From Bacteroidota bacterium (GTDB taxonomy: Bacteria; Bacteroidota; Rhodothermia; Rhodothermales; Rubricoccaceae), in NCBI GenBank assembly GCA_039821555.1, contig JBCBNX010000001.1, positions 174,576-238,575 on the forward strand: a stretch of 64,000 nucleotides of DNA, read 5' to 3'. Positions 20,015 to 28,773 of this stretch are shown here, piece after piece. The translations under genes and the position numbers were made by a program. The number at the start of each line of letters is the position of its first letter. The first letter of the stretch is position 1. The notes under the pieces were generated by a model that was not told the origin of the DNA, made no database searches, and was given only the letters and a program-made list of their open reading frames with translations.

Positions 20015-20899
20015 ATGCCTGAGCCCGCAGTCTACCGCCTCGCCCACCTCTCGGACGTCCACTTCGGGCGCATCGATAGCCCGACCATCGTTGACGCGCT
20101 CGTCGATGAGGTGAACAACGCGGATATGGACCTGGTCGTGGTCTCGGGCGATCTGACGCAGCGCGCGCGCGCATGGCAATTCGTAGCCGCCCGCGCCTTC
20201 CTTGACAGATTCACGGCTCCCGTACTCGTGGTGCCCGGCAACCACGACGTGACGGCTTGGTGGCACAATCCCATCGAGCGCGTTTATCGCCCGGTGCGGA
20301 AGTACCAGCACTACATCACCGACGACCTCGCCCCCACGTTCGAAGCCACGCGATCAGGGCTGCCGCCGCTCGCCGTGCTTGGGCTCAACTCGGCGCACGG
20401 AAAGACGGTCAAGGGAGGCCTCGTCCAAGCTCAGCACCGCGCCCGGATCACGTCGTACTTCGAAGGGCAGCCTACCGAGGCATTCCGCGTGCTCGTGTTG
20501 CATCACCATCTCACGCGCGTGCAATCACTCGACGACCACGATGTGTCGGATGGCGGCTTCGAGACACTCTTCACAGCCGCAGAGTCCGGGATCAACCTTG
20601 TCCTATGCGGTCACATCCATAAATCGACGGTCTCGTCGGTCAAGTTGGACTTCACGCCTGAGAGCGTCGAAGCTGAATGGAGCCAGCATATTGTGATTGC
20701 TAGCGCAGGGACGGCCACGAGCAACCGTTCGCGCGAACCCGAAGGCAAACGGACGAACTACTACAACTGGATCCGTATCGACGAGACGGAAACACACGTG
20801 CTGGAGCGACGCTACGACCACGCTGCGGGGCGCTTCAACGCCGTTCGGGAAACCAGCCACACCAGAGACGGGTCTACGTCGACGCAGCGGGTATTCTGA
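20015..20899 (+). CDS. Metallophosphoesterase (class III phosphodiesterase-like)
   Basis: A 294-residue calcineurin-like hydrolase with the complete set of metal motifs in order: LSDVHFG (D-x-H), VVSGDLTQRA (GD), VPGNHDV (GNHD), LHHHL and CGHIHKS (GHxH). The arrangement is that of class III cyclic-nucleotide phosphodiesterase-like enzymes (CpdA family), although the physiological substrate cannot be read from sequence. It has no signal peptide, so it is probably cytoplasmic. It follows the DUF2911 gene and precedes a lower-GC island. Confidence 0.85.
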   Translation: MPEPAVYRLAHLSDVHFGRIDSPTIVDALVDEVNNADMDLVVVSGDLTQRARAWQFVAARAFLDRFTAPVLVVPGNHDVTAWWHNPIERVYRPVRKYQHYITDDLAPTFEATRSGLPPLAVLGLNSAHGKTVKGGLVQAQHRARITSYFEGQPTEAFRVLVLHHHLTRVQSLDDHDVSDGGFETLFTAAESGINLVLCGHIHKSTVSSVKLDFTPESVEAEWSQHIVIASAGTATSNRSREPEGKRTNYYNWIRIDETETHVLERRYDHAAGRFNAVRETSHTRDGSTSTQRVF

Positions 20900-21006
20900 C
20901 CGGATAGCAGCGGCAAGGCACTGTTTCGGTTCGCGAGTTCAGCCCGACTGGCTACAAAGGGACGAGTAGCGCACCTGCGGGCAGAATACCTGCGACGACG
21001 TTCAGA

Positions 21007-21486
21007 TTGAAGTCAGCAGATTATTCCGAGCTGACAGAACACGGCCATCGTAGTATGAAGGCCGCGATGATGCCTCTGGAAGAGAGCATCGGACTTGTGA
21101 GCTGGCAACTGTTCGAGAGGGCGCTACAAACGCTTCGCTGCGGTACGCCTGACTTCGTTCGCCGCAGAGCGTCGCAGGTCTATGGGATCGAGGCCGTCAA
21201 GATTTTCCCAGACAATGTTGATTGGCATCAAGACTCGACCGTCGGCGGCTTTTACGAATGGCGACGTCCGTCCCAAACATTGTTCGAGGTGCTAGTTCCC
21301 CCGTACCCGACCCATCAAAACCACACCCGTGTAGATAACAAGGTGGTCGTAAATGTGGGTAATGACTTCCTCAAAGCCCTGAGCTTCAGCGAAGTCAGAG
21401 ACTGCGTCGAGGCTTCTTTACGATCCATCCAAGGCACATCCAACAAGCTGCTCCGACTCTTCGACGAGTTCAGTCTCGTGGTCTAG
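21007..21486 (+). CDS. Hypothetical protein in a lower-GC island
   Basis: A 159-residue reading frame I do not recognise. It contains no signal or membrane segment; recognisable stretches are QLFERALQTL, YEWRRPSQTLFEVLVPP and TSNKLLRLFDEF. The frame begins at a TTG; an ATG at 21055 is an alternative start. Codon use and base composition differ from the neighbours (more A/T, rare-looking third positions), which suggests transferred DNA. Its 3' end overlaps a second candidate frame on the opposite strand (21418-21825), so only one of the two may be real. Confidence is low. Confidence 0.45.
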   Translation: MKSADYSELTEHGHRSMKAAMMPLEESIGLVSWQLFERALQTLRCGTPDFVRRRASQVYGIEAVKIFPDNVDWHQDSTVGGFYEWRRPSQTLFEVLVPPYPTHQNHTRVDNKVVVNVGNDFLKALSFSEVRDCVEASLRSIQGTSNKLLRLFDEFSLVV

Positions 21487-21825
21487 GATTGAAGCTTTGT
21501 GCCGTGAAAAGTGATACCAATGGTCTACCGATCCATTGGGGATAGAAGGGTCTCGCACACGTTCGACCCATTTGACATGCCGAGCGAAGTACTCTGCCGG
21601 ATAGATGTCGCCCCGTCCCTTTGCTGAACCGATGTCGTCGTGGACACAGAGGATGCGGCTACCAGGCAGGCCGAAAACCTGCGGTTGGCTCTTCGATCCT
21701 GAACGGTACGTATGCGCAAGACGTGCCGTCTAGTCAGGGTGTAAAACTCCCTCGGAAGCGATGAGCGTGGCGACCTGCTTTTTGGTTAAACGTCGCGGGT
21801 TGAGCGATTTCTTCTGGCCCCTCAC
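21418..21825 (-). pseudogene. Candidate broken gene with one in-frame stop
   Basis: On the minus strand one frame is open from a GTG at 21825 (overlapping the ypfJ stop codon by one base) to a TAA at 21418-21420, interrupted only by a TAG at 21730-21732. The first part reads ...LNPRRLTKKQVATLIASEG; the second reads VFGLPGSRILCVHDD, then YPAEYFARHVKWVERVRD and VDHWYHFSRHK. The second part has no ATG/GTG/TTG start near its 5' end, so it cannot easily be a gene on its own. I read this as a possible nonsense-interrupted gene; chance openness in GC-rich DNA is the alternative. The family is not recognised. Confidence 0.35.
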
Positions 21826-22691
21826 TATCGAAACGTGTCGCAGGAGTCGGTGTCGCCCGTCTGGTAGCCGGTGCGGAACCACTGCATCCGCTGCGCTGAG
21901 GTACCGTGGGTGAAGCCGTCTGGCTGGATGGGGCGACCGCTCATGCGCGCGAGCCGGTCGTCACCGATAGCCGCGGCAGCCTGCATGCCTTCCTCGATGT
22001 CGCCGGGCTCGATGTAGCCGTCCTGGTCGGCATAGTGCGCCCAGACGCCCGCGTAGCAGTCGGCCTGGAGTTCCAGGAGCACCGAGAGTTGGTTGGCGCG
22101 GCTCTGGCTCGACCGGCGCTGCGCCTGGCTGACCTGCTGCGAGACGCCTGTGAGCGTCTGGACGTGGTGCCCGATCTCATGAGCGACCACATAGGCAAAG
22201 GCGAAGTCGCCGGGAGCACCGAGCCGCTGGAGTTCGCGCAGGAAGCTCAGGTCGATGTAGACTTGCTGGTCGGCGGGACAATAGAACGGGCCCGTCGCCG
22301 CCCCATTGATCCCGCAGGCCGAGCGGACCTGGTCGGTGTAGAGGACGAGGCGCGGCTCGGCGTACTGGTAGCCGCTCGCCCGGAACAGCTGATTCCAGAT
22401 GTCCTCTGTGCTGGCGAGGATCACCGAGGTGAATTCGCCCGCGTCGTCGGACGGCGGGGTCGCGGTGGGCTGCTGATCCACCTGCGCTTGCTGCTGCGAC
22501 CCCCCGACGAGACCGAGAATCGACTGCAGGTCAGCACCCAGAAGCACGGCGATGAGCACAACGATCAGCGTGCCGCAGCCGAGCGAGCCGCCCGCCACGG
22601 CACCGCGGCGACCGCCTCGGCTACGGCCGCTCTGCCCTCCACGTACGTCTACGATGTTACCGCTCTTGCGGCGGCCGCGCCATTGAACCAT
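21825..22691 (-). CDS. Neutral zinc metallopeptidase, YpfJ family
   Basis: A 288-residue protein. The Arg/Gly-rich cytoplasmic N-terminus (to about 37) is followed by one TM segment (CGTLIVVLIAVLLGADL) and a low-complexity Gln/Pro spacer. The YpfJ/zinc-peptidase domain has the HEIGHH motif near residue 170 and LELQADCYAGVWAHY, the third-ligand region. It is probably anchored in the inner membrane facing the periplasm. Substrates of this family are unknown. The start is an ATG at 22691. Confidence 0.88.
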   Translation of the reverse strand: MVQWRGRRKSGNIVDVRGGQSGRSRGGRRGAVAGGSLGCGTLIVVLIAVLLGADLQSILGLVGGSQQQAQVDQQPTATPPSDDAGEFTSVILASTEDIWNQLFRASGYQYAEPRLVLYTDQVRSACGINGAATGPFYCPADQQVYIDLSFLRELQRLGAPGDFAFAYVVAHEIGHHVQTLTGVSQQVSQAQRRSSQSRANQLSVLLELQADCYAGVWAHYADQDGYIEPGDIEEGMQAAAAIGDDRLARMSGRPIQPDGFTHGTSAQRMQWFRTGYQTGDTDSCDTFR

Positions 22692-22762
22692 GATCCGAAA
22701 AAGTAGGGGAGTGGGTTGGTGGTGCCGAAGGATAGCCCCGCGCCCCCCACCGGTTCAATGCG

Positions 22763-23656
22763 CTAGCCTGCGCTCATCGGAGTTTCCGAGATGCCTTTGG
22801 CCGAACGGCGCGGCTTCCTTGAGCGCGGGTTTCGTCGCCGCCAGCGACGGTAGAGCCAGAGGCCGCTACTGAAAAGCAGGACGAACGGCCACACCGACAG
22901 CAGAGCGAGCACAAAGTCGAGAAGGGCACGCCAACCCGTCACGACCGCGTCGGCGACCTGGGAGAAGAAGCCAGGCCCTTCGGTGAGGGCATATTCCGTC
23001 TCCTCGAAAAGCGTTACCGTGAGCGTACTGAAGCCGACGCGGTCGCGCAGGAAGCGCAGCCGCCCCTCGACGCGCTCGATCTCCTCGCGCACCTGGTCGA
23101 GTTGGCGCTGCACGGCGAGTACGTCATTTACGTCGTCGGCTTGCTGGAGGATGGCGAGGTAGCGTTCCTCGGCCGCGCGGCGCGACCGGAGGCGCGCCTC
23201 GACGTCCACGAACTCTTCCGTCACGTCCTGCACGTCGATGGCACGGGACTCCACGGTGCGGGCGATCGCAGCGAGGGCGGCCACCATGGCGTCGAACTCA
23301 GCGGCGCGGACGCGGACGGTGACGGTGTTCTCGATGCGGTAGGTGCGGCGCTGCTCCTGCTCGCCTGCGAGGTAGGCGTCGAATCGAGCCACGGTGTCGC
23401 GCAGCGCGGCCATGGCGTCGTCGTAGTCGTCCACGCGAAGGGAGAGCCGCCCCGTCTTGATGAGCTGCCGCTCAGGTTGAGGCGGGGTCGCAGGTGCCTC
23501 TGCTCTCGAGACCGGAATAGCTTCGGCCGCATCTAAGGCCGCACCTGTATCATCGAATGGAAGCGACGCCGACTCGGTGCTCGGGCTCGAACAGCCCGCT
23601 CCGAGTGAGAGCGTGGCGACACAGAGAAGCGCAAAAGCGTACGCGAGGGAGCGCAT
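22763..23656 (-). CDS. DUF4349 lipoprotein
   Basis: A 297-residue protein. The ATG at 23656 begins a lipoprotein signal with Cys22 (LSLGAGC). The DUF4349 domain follows: QLIKTGRLSLRVDDYDDAM, then VRVRAAEFDAMV, DVTEEFVDVEARLRSRRAAEERYL and a coiled coil (DVLAVQRQLDQVREEIERVE). A C-terminal TM segment (LSVWPFVLLFSSGLWLY) and a basic tail follow. Family members are envelope proteins of unknown function. It is divergent from the 23814 gene across a short palindrome-containing region. Confidence 0.85.
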   Translation of the reverse strand: MRSLAYAFALLCVATLSLGAGCSSPSTESASLPFDDTGAALDAAEAIPVSRAEAPATPPQPERQLIKTGRLSLRVDDYDDAMAALRDTVARFDAYLAGEQEQRRTYRIENTVTVRVRAAEFDAMVAALAAIARTVESRAIDVQDVTEEFVDVEARLRSRRAAEERYLAILQQADDVNDVLAVQRQLDQVREEIERVEGRLRFLRDRVGFSTLTVTLFEETEYALTEGPGFFSQVADAVVTGWRALLDFVLALLSVWPFVLLFSSGLWLYRRWRRRNPRSRKPRRSAKGISETPMSAG

Positions 23657-23721
23657 GGGAATGGACGGATGAGTGGTAGGGCATGCGGGTGTGCACCAGA
23701 AACGATAGGGAGGGGGGCTAC

Positions 23722-23733
23722 CGTGTATACACG
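23722..23733. promoter_or_regulatory. Perfect 12-bp palindrome between divergent genes
   Basis: CGTGTATACACG reads the same on both strands. It lies 66 bp upstream of the DUF4349 start and 81 bp upstream of the 23814 start. Size and position suit a dimeric repressor site controlling one or both genes, but no cognate regulator is visible nearby and chance cannot be excluded. Confidence 0.3.
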
Positions 23734-23813
23734 CGGAAAGTGCAGGTGGAGCGCAAGCGTAAGTTGGGCGCACCCCACACCAGCATAGTGCACCCAGAGA
23801 CGACCACCCAACC

Positions 23814-24422
23814 ATGGACAGCATCGCCGAAGTCATTGAGTCCAGCACCAGGCACGTGGTGGCTGAAGTGGCCCGAGGGCGGCAAGCGCCAGCGTTCGGG
23901 AGCTGGGTCGAGGTGCCCGCGCAGGACGGCACGGTGCTTTATGCGCTCGTCTCGCACGTTGAGACGGGCAGCGTGGAGCTGGGTCGGAGAGCGATGGCGC
24001 TGGGTATGGACCGCGCCACCCTCCAGCGCGAGATGCCGCAGCTTCAGGAACTCATCCGTACGACGTTCCGCGCGCTCATCCTCGCCTACCGCGAAGCGCC
24101 GCGTCCAGGTGAGCAGGCTGCCCGACTCCGCCAGACGCTCCCACCACGACCTGCCGACCTCCACGACATGGTCCACCCGTGCCACGACGCCACCGTCTGC
24201 GCGCTCGGCGAGCCGTTCGACTTTCTCCGCAGCCTCGCCCGCCACCCGGATCCGGCTGTGCCCGCCGACGACCTCATTGTGGCGGTGCTGCGCCACCTGC
24301 ACCGTGCCTATGGCCAGGGCGCTGAGGCGGTCGCCGCGCTCCGCAGCGCTGGGCGCACGCTCTCTCGCCTCCTCGGCGACGATCATGAGCGGCTGGAGTC
24401 CATCCTCCGCCGTGTCGCCTAG
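23814..24422 (+). CDS. Hypothetical protein with possible HAS-barrel-like N-terminus
   Basis: A 202-residue cytoplasmic protein. The N-terminal about 70 residues (IAEVIESSTRHVVAEV, APAFGSWVEVPAQDG, YALVSHVETGSVELG) resemble the small beta-barrel found at the N-terminus of HerA/ATP-synthase-like ATPases, but no ATPase domain follows. The rest is helical, with DMVHPCHDATVCALG (His/Cys-rich) in the middle. I do not recognise the family with certainty. The start is an ATG. It is followed 72 bp later by a lipoprotein gene on the same strand. Confidence 0.5.
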   Translation: MDSIAEVIESSTRHVVAEVARGRQAPAFGSWVEVPAQDGTVLYALVSHVETGSVELGRRAMALGMDRATLQREMPQLQELIRTTFRALILAYREAPRPGEQAARLRQTLPPRPADLHDMVHPCHDATVCALGEPFDFLRSLARHPDPAVPADDLIVAVLRHLHRAYGQGAEAVAALRSAGRTLSRLLGDDHERLESILRRVA

Positions 24423-24494
24423 GTGCGCGTCTAGCACGAAACCGGACGCCGAGACGTTGGTCTAGTCTCCGCCACCGTCTCGACTCCCACCGCC

Positions 24495-25868
24495 GTGCGT
24501 TCCCTATTGATTGCCCTCCTGGTGCTGCCCTTCTTCGGCTGTGGAGAACCGGACGCGCGGGAACCGGACACGCCGACGCTCGCGCAGACCCGCGTTGACA
24601 TCGTAGGGCAAGCCTTTGTGTTCTTCCACGACGAGACCGGAGAGCGCCGGTGGACTGTCGAGGCCGACGAGGTGCAAGCCGCTACGATCCTAGACGACGC
24701 TGTGAGTGCGGAGGCGGGGACGCTACGCCGCCGGTTGGCGCTCACGCTCGCCAGTCGCAACCGTACCATCGAGGGCGAAGCCTTCGCCTACTACGAGCGC
24801 GTCGACACGTCCGCCGACTCGCTCGGCGGGGCAGACGGATGGCAACTCGTCGAGCTGGCCCGCGCACGCGGCAACTTCGAGGCGCGCGACCGCTTCGTCC
24901 GGCTCTACGCCGTCACCCGGGACGAACGCCCTCCCATCGACGACCGCAGTGTGTTCGTCGAGCCCATCGCCGTAGTCTACGAGGGGCGCATTGGTGATCC
25001 GCTCGCGCCCTTCGCACGCGACCTCGACTCGTTGGACACGCTGGGACCAAGCTGGCTCCGTGATTCCGTCCGATCAGCACGGCTCGACGGGGGCGTCCGT
25101 GAGGCGCTGCTCAACGAGCGGCGCGGACTCTGGGTCATCGACCCTGCCCAGGGCAGCGTCCCGGCACCGATTCGGGAGGCCGAGCTCGATTTGGTGAAGT
25201 GCCGCACGGTGAAGGGGCGGTCGAGGGCCAGCCAGCCCCTATCGCCCGAGGCTACGCTGGCCGCGACGTCTAGCGTCTACAGTGGCGGACTCGTGGGGCG
25301 GTTGCCCACAGGCGAAGAGCAGCGGCTCATGCTCGCCTTCGCCCGCGAACGGCTCCGTGCTGTGGATGCCCCCGAAGCCGCGCTGCGTCGCCTGCGGCCG
25401 GGGCGCCTGCTCGCTGCTGACCTCGACGCGGACGGCATCGACGAACTTCTTGGCACATTCGACGCTACCGAGCAGCGCGACGTGGGGCCTCGAACCTGGC
25501 GACTGTTCGTCATCGCCCGTCCGGACGTGTCGGGCAAGGTGCTCACGCCCCTCGCCGAGGTCACGAGGGAAGACTCGGGGCCTGCGCGCACGCCAGGGCA
25601 GCTTTCGTTGCTGGGTGCCCTGGACCTCGACGGCGTCGGTGCGGCGGAGGTCGTGATCCGGCAGTCCGGCCCGCTCGGCACAAACCGCTACCGCATCCTG
25701 GGGCGGGTAGACAACGGCTGGGACACGGTTTTCGAGGGCAGCGTCAGCGGCTGTGCCACCGAGTCCGACGCCGTCGCCCCAGCGTTCCGCTCAGACCAAG
25801 AAGCGCGAGAGGGCCGCCGCGGCCGCCGCAGTGACGACCGCGACGCGCCGGAGATCATTGGCTGGTGA
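24495..25868 (+). CDS. Hypothetical lipoprotein
   Basis: A 457-residue protein starting with GTG and a lipoprotein signal, Cys16 in LPFFGC. It is probably attached to the outer membrane. Nothing in it matches a family I know. LLAADLDADGIDELLGTFD and LSLLGALDLDGVGAAEVVIR resemble the DxDxDG repeats of FG-GAP/VCBS-type propeller blades, so the C-terminal half may be a partial beta-propeller. The extreme C-terminus is rich in Arg, Asp and Glu. It ends 44 bp before a convergent TPM-domain gene. Confidence 0.65.
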   Translation: MRSLLIALLVLPFFGCGEPDAREPDTPTLAQTRVDIVGQAFVFFHDETGERRWTVEADEVQAATILDDAVSAEAGTLRRRLALTLASRNRTIEGEAFAYYERVDTSADSLGGADGWQLVELARARGNFEARDRFVRLYAVTRDERPPIDDRSVFVEPIAVVYEGRIGDPLAPFARDLDSLDTLGPSWLRDSVRSARLDGGVREALLNERRGLWVIDPAQGSVPAPIREAELDLVKCRTVKGRSRASQPLSPEATLAATSSVYSGGLVGRLPTGEEQRLMLAFARERLRAVDAPEAALRRLRPGRLLAADLDADGIDELLGTFDATEQRDVGPRTWRLFVIARPDVSGKVLTPLAEVTREDSGPARTPGQLSLLGALDLDGVGAAEVVIRQSGPLGTNRYRILGRVDNGWDTVFEGSVSGCATESDAVAPAFRSDQEAREGRRGRRSDDRDAPEIIGW

Positions 25869-25912
25869 GTCGCCGTTGGGGGCAGGCTCTCTCTGGCGCC
25901 GGCAACACGTGT

Positions 25913-26857
25913 CTACCAACTGCCCGACGCGCCGCCGCCCGACGAGAAGCCGCCCCCGCCGGAGAAGCCGCCGCTCGAAAAGCCACCGCCGCCACCCGAG
26001 GACGAAGAGCCGCCGACGGTGATCGGAATGCCGCCGATGTAGATTTTGGACGACTTTCCTTGCTTGGCTTTCTCACGGGCGTCTTGACCCCACTCGGTGC
26101 TGGCGATCCAGCGATCCAACACGAGGAATACGATCAGGTAGATGACCACGCAGACGATGCCTGCGGTGGGCGAGCCGAAGAGCACGGTCGTGCCGATCCC
26201 GACGAAGGGGATGAAGAATAGCATCATGAAGTAGCGCGCGCAGCCCGGCGCAAACAGGCCGCCCAGGAAGGCCATCGTGAGCGGGATACCCGAAAACAGC
26301 CCGCCGAAGACCAGGCGGAAGAAGAGCGGCATGTCGCTGAAGTCGTCCGAGTAGTCTTCGTCTTGGGCGATGTACGTCCCGTCGAGGGAGCCGAGGATGG
26401 CGTCGACGCCCGCAGTGACACCGCCGTCGAAGTCGCCGCTGCGGAAGCGGGGCACGATCTCGTTGCGGATGATGCGGCCGGCCTGCGCGTCGGTCAGCGC
26501 GCCTTCGAGGCCTTGACCGACTTCGATGCGAAGCTCGCGGTCGTCCCGAGCAACGAGGAGGAGCACCCCGTTGTCGGTGGCTTCCTGGCCGAGCCCCCAG
26601 GTGTTGAAGGCACGGTTGGCCAACTCCTCGACGGTGGTGGCGCCCAACGCCTTGACGGTCCACACGACGACTTGGTTGGAGGTCGAGTCCTCGTGCGCGG
26701 CCAAGCGAGCGCGAAGGCCGTCCTCGGTGGCACGGGCGAGGATATCGGCGTCGTCCATGACGCGGTCACGCAAGCGCTGGATATCGGGCTGCGCCCAGGC
26801 GTCGGCGGCGCCGAGCAGCGCAAACACGAGAACGAGCACGAATCGAAGCTGAATCAT
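25913..26857 (-). CDS. TPM domain protein, YgcG-like, with Gly/Ser tail
   Basis: A 314-residue protein. The ATG at 26857 opens a signal peptide (MIQLRFVLVLVFALLGAADAWAQ). The TPM domain (about 25-160) contains NQVVVWTVKALGATTVEELA, FNTWGLGQEATDNGVLLLVA and LRIEVGQGLEGALTDAQAG. Several TM segments follow, then a tail of GGGFSSGGFSGGGG repeats ending in W. This layout is typical of YgcG-type TPM proteins. The TPM fold has phosphatase-like activity in plant homologues, where it helps photosystem II repair; the bacterial role is unclear. Last of three adjacent TPM genes, 13 bp after the previous one. Confidence 0.88.
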   Translation of the reverse strand: MIQLRFVLVLVFALLGAADAWAQPDIQRLRDRVMDDADILARATEDGLRARLAAHEDSTSNQVVVWTVKALGATTVEELANRAFNTWGLGQEATDNGVLLLVARDDRELRIEVGQGLEGALTDAQAGRIIRNEIVPRFRSGDFDGGVTAGVDAILGSLDGTYIAQDEDYSDDFSDMPLFFRLVFGGLFSGIPLTMAFLGGLFAPGCARYFMMLFFIPFVGIGTTVLFGSPTAGIVCVVIYLIVFLVLDRWIASTEWGQDAREKAKQGKSSKIYIGGIPITVGGSSSSGGGGGFSSGGFSGGGGFSSGGGASGSW

Positions 26858-26870
26858 AGATCTGAATGCG

Positions 26871-28010
26871 TTACCAGCCGCCAGAGGCACCGCCCCCGGA
26901 TGAAAAACCGCCGCCACCCGAGAAGCCGCCGCTAGAAAAGCCACCGCCCGAGAAGCCACCGCCGAAGGATGAGCCGCCCCTTGAGTTCGCACGGGCCGCG
27001 GCGCGCTTGCCATCGTAGACGATGGTCTCGCCCCATGTGTAGATCGTGACGTTCTCTTTGTTGGCACGGGCCTCGGCCTTCAGTCGCACCACGCGGCGTT
27101 TGGCTTCGCGCCAGCGCTGCCACACGGGTGCAGATGAAAACCAGCGCTCGACCAAGAAGACGAGTACCATGAGCGAAACGGGTGCACTCCACAACCAGGC
27201 GCCCTCAGATACGCTCCGGTCGTAGAGGGCAATCCAGAGGACTTCGCCGAGAAAGACGAAAAGAACGAGCAGGCTCAACGAGCCGAACCCGAGGAGAAAG
27301 AGGAGCATCGGCCAGCGCTGCTCCATCGAGAAGGAGCCAACGAAGAACCCGTAGCCGAGGCCATAGAGAAGGAGACCGATGATCGGCAGCAGGAGAAGGC
27401 CGAACCACCCCGTGTCGTGCGCGACGAACCAGTAGATGCGGCCCCATGGTGTGGCCGGTCGCTCGAACGGGACATAGTCGCGGCCGAGCGCGGCCTGTGG
27501 ACCGGCCTGCGGCATCTGCCCCACGAGTTCGCGCTCGATGGCGAGCACGCCTTCACGAATGCCTCCAGCGAAGTCGCCTGAGCGGAAGCGCGGCACCATC
27601 GTGTTGCGGATGATGCGGCCGGCCTCCGCGTCGGTCAGGACGCCTTCGAGGCCGACGCCGACTTCGATGCGCAGCCGCCGGTCGTCTCGCGCGACGACCA
27701 GCAGGACGCCGTTGTTGAGGCCCTGCTGCCCAAGCGCCCACGTGTTGAACACGCGCGTCGCTACGCGCTCCACGGACTCGCCGTCCAGGTCAGGAATCGT
27801 AAGGACCGCGACCTGGTGTGACGACGAGTCTTCGAGTGCCGCAAGCGTCGAGGTCACCTGGGCCTCCGAGGCCGTATCCATGACGTCGGCAAGGTCCACG
27901 ACGCGTCCCGTCAGGGGCGGGACGGCGACCTGGGCGAGTAGCGACGGCACCACCGCTATGGCGGTCACGAGACTGCACAGCCGCCCCATACGGTGCGCGG
28001 TGCTACTCAT
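26871..28010 (-). CDS. TPM domain protein with membrane region and Gly/Ser tail
   Basis: A 379-residue paralogue of the preceding entry. The start is the ATG at 28010, which overlaps the stop of the upstream TPM gene by 8 bp and opens a signal peptide (GRLCSLVTAIAVVPSLLAQ). The TPM domain includes HQVAVLTIPDLDGESVERVA, FNTWALGQQGLNNGVLLVVA and VGVGLEGVLTDAEAG. Several TM helices, a charged stretch and a GGGFSGGGFSSGG tail ending in W follow. The overlap implies translational coupling with the upstream gene. Confidence 0.88.
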   Translation of the reverse strand: MSSTAHRMGRLCSLVTAIAVVPSLLAQVAVPPLTGRVVDLADVMDTASEAQVTSTLAALEDSSSHQVAVLTIPDLDGESVERVATRVFNTWALGQQGLNNGVLLVVARDDRRLRIEVGVGLEGVLTDAEAGRIIRNTMVPRFRSGDFAGGIREGVLAIERELVGQMPQAGPQAALGRDYVPFERPATPWGRIYWFVAHDTGWFGLLLLPIIGLLLYGLGYGFFVGSFSMEQRWPMLLFLLGFGSLSLLVLFVFLGEVLWIALYDRSVSEGAWLWSAPVSLMVLVFLVERWFSSAPVWQRWREAKRRVVRLKAEARANKENVTIYTWGETIVYDGKRAAARANSRGGSSFGGGFSGGGFSSGGFSGGGGFSSGGGASGGW

Positions 28011-28662
28011 CGCGCAAGCGCACGTTGTCCGAAAGCTCGTCCGTGTCGTCCGGGCGAATCTCGACGCCACGGCGGTGCAGTAGCTCGCCGCAGAGCGCGA
28101 TGGCGTCCACCATGCCGTCGGCGAACCGCTGCTCGACAATCCCCTTGCGGACGCGCGCGACGACCTCAGCCCAGTCCGACTGGTCCACTTTGGCATTGAT
28201 GCCTGCGTCGCCATAGACCTCGATGCGGTGTTCGAGCATGGACACGAACAGGAGGATACCGGTGCGGTCGCGCGTGTCGAAGACTTCCTCTTCGACGAAG
28301 GCCTGCATGGCGCGTCGGTGCGTGTTGAGCGTGAGCAGGCCGTCGCCCGCGAGGAGACGCATCAGGGCGGGGACGTAGGCCGTGGCCAAGGCTCCGAGTG
28401 CGCCCGCCGTGAGCGCGACGAGGACCATGCCCCACCCGGTGTAGAGCCAGCCGAGCCCCCAACCGTCGTAGAGCGCCGCCACGATCATCCCAGAGAGCAT
28501 CGCCAGGACGGCCGCGACGGAGGCCCCGCGCCACACGGCCACGTCGTAGCTGCCGGACCGACCTACGACGTACGGGACGATTTCGCCAGCCGTCTGGGTC
28601 TCTGCAGTGGCGACGGCTTCGCGGATACGCTGGAGGTCCGCGTCGGAGAGAGTCGGTGTCAT
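28003..28662 (-). CDS. TPM domain membrane protein
   Basis: A 219-residue protein. Two TM segments (about residues 47-64 and 76-98) are followed by a TPM domain: EEEVFDTRDRTGILLFVSML, EHRIEVYGDAGINAKV and VRKGIVEQRFADGMVDAIA. It lacks the signal peptide and Gly tail of the two downstream genes, so the domain is probably presented differently in the membrane. First gene of the three-gene TPM operon (28662 to 25913). Such genes often accompany lemA; no lemA is seen here. Confidence 0.85.
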   Translation of the reverse strand: MTPTLSDADLQRIREAVATAETQTAGEIVPYVVGRSGSYDVAVWRGASVAAVLAMLSGMIVAALYDGWGLGWLYTGWGMVLVALTAGALGALATAYVPALMRLLAGDGLLTLNTHRRAMQAFVEEEVFDTRDRTGILLFVSMLEHRIEVYGDAGINAKVDQSDWAEVVARVRKGIVEQRFADGMVDAIALCGELLHRRGVEIRPDDTDELSDNVRLRDE

Positions 28663-28773
28663 GGGTGAGGAGGCGGTTCAGATGGTAGATCATGGCCCCA
28701 CCTTCTTCAGCGCCGAGCGGCACCGGGAGGGGTCACGGAAGTACGTTTCCAACATACTGCCTCACCGCGATTC

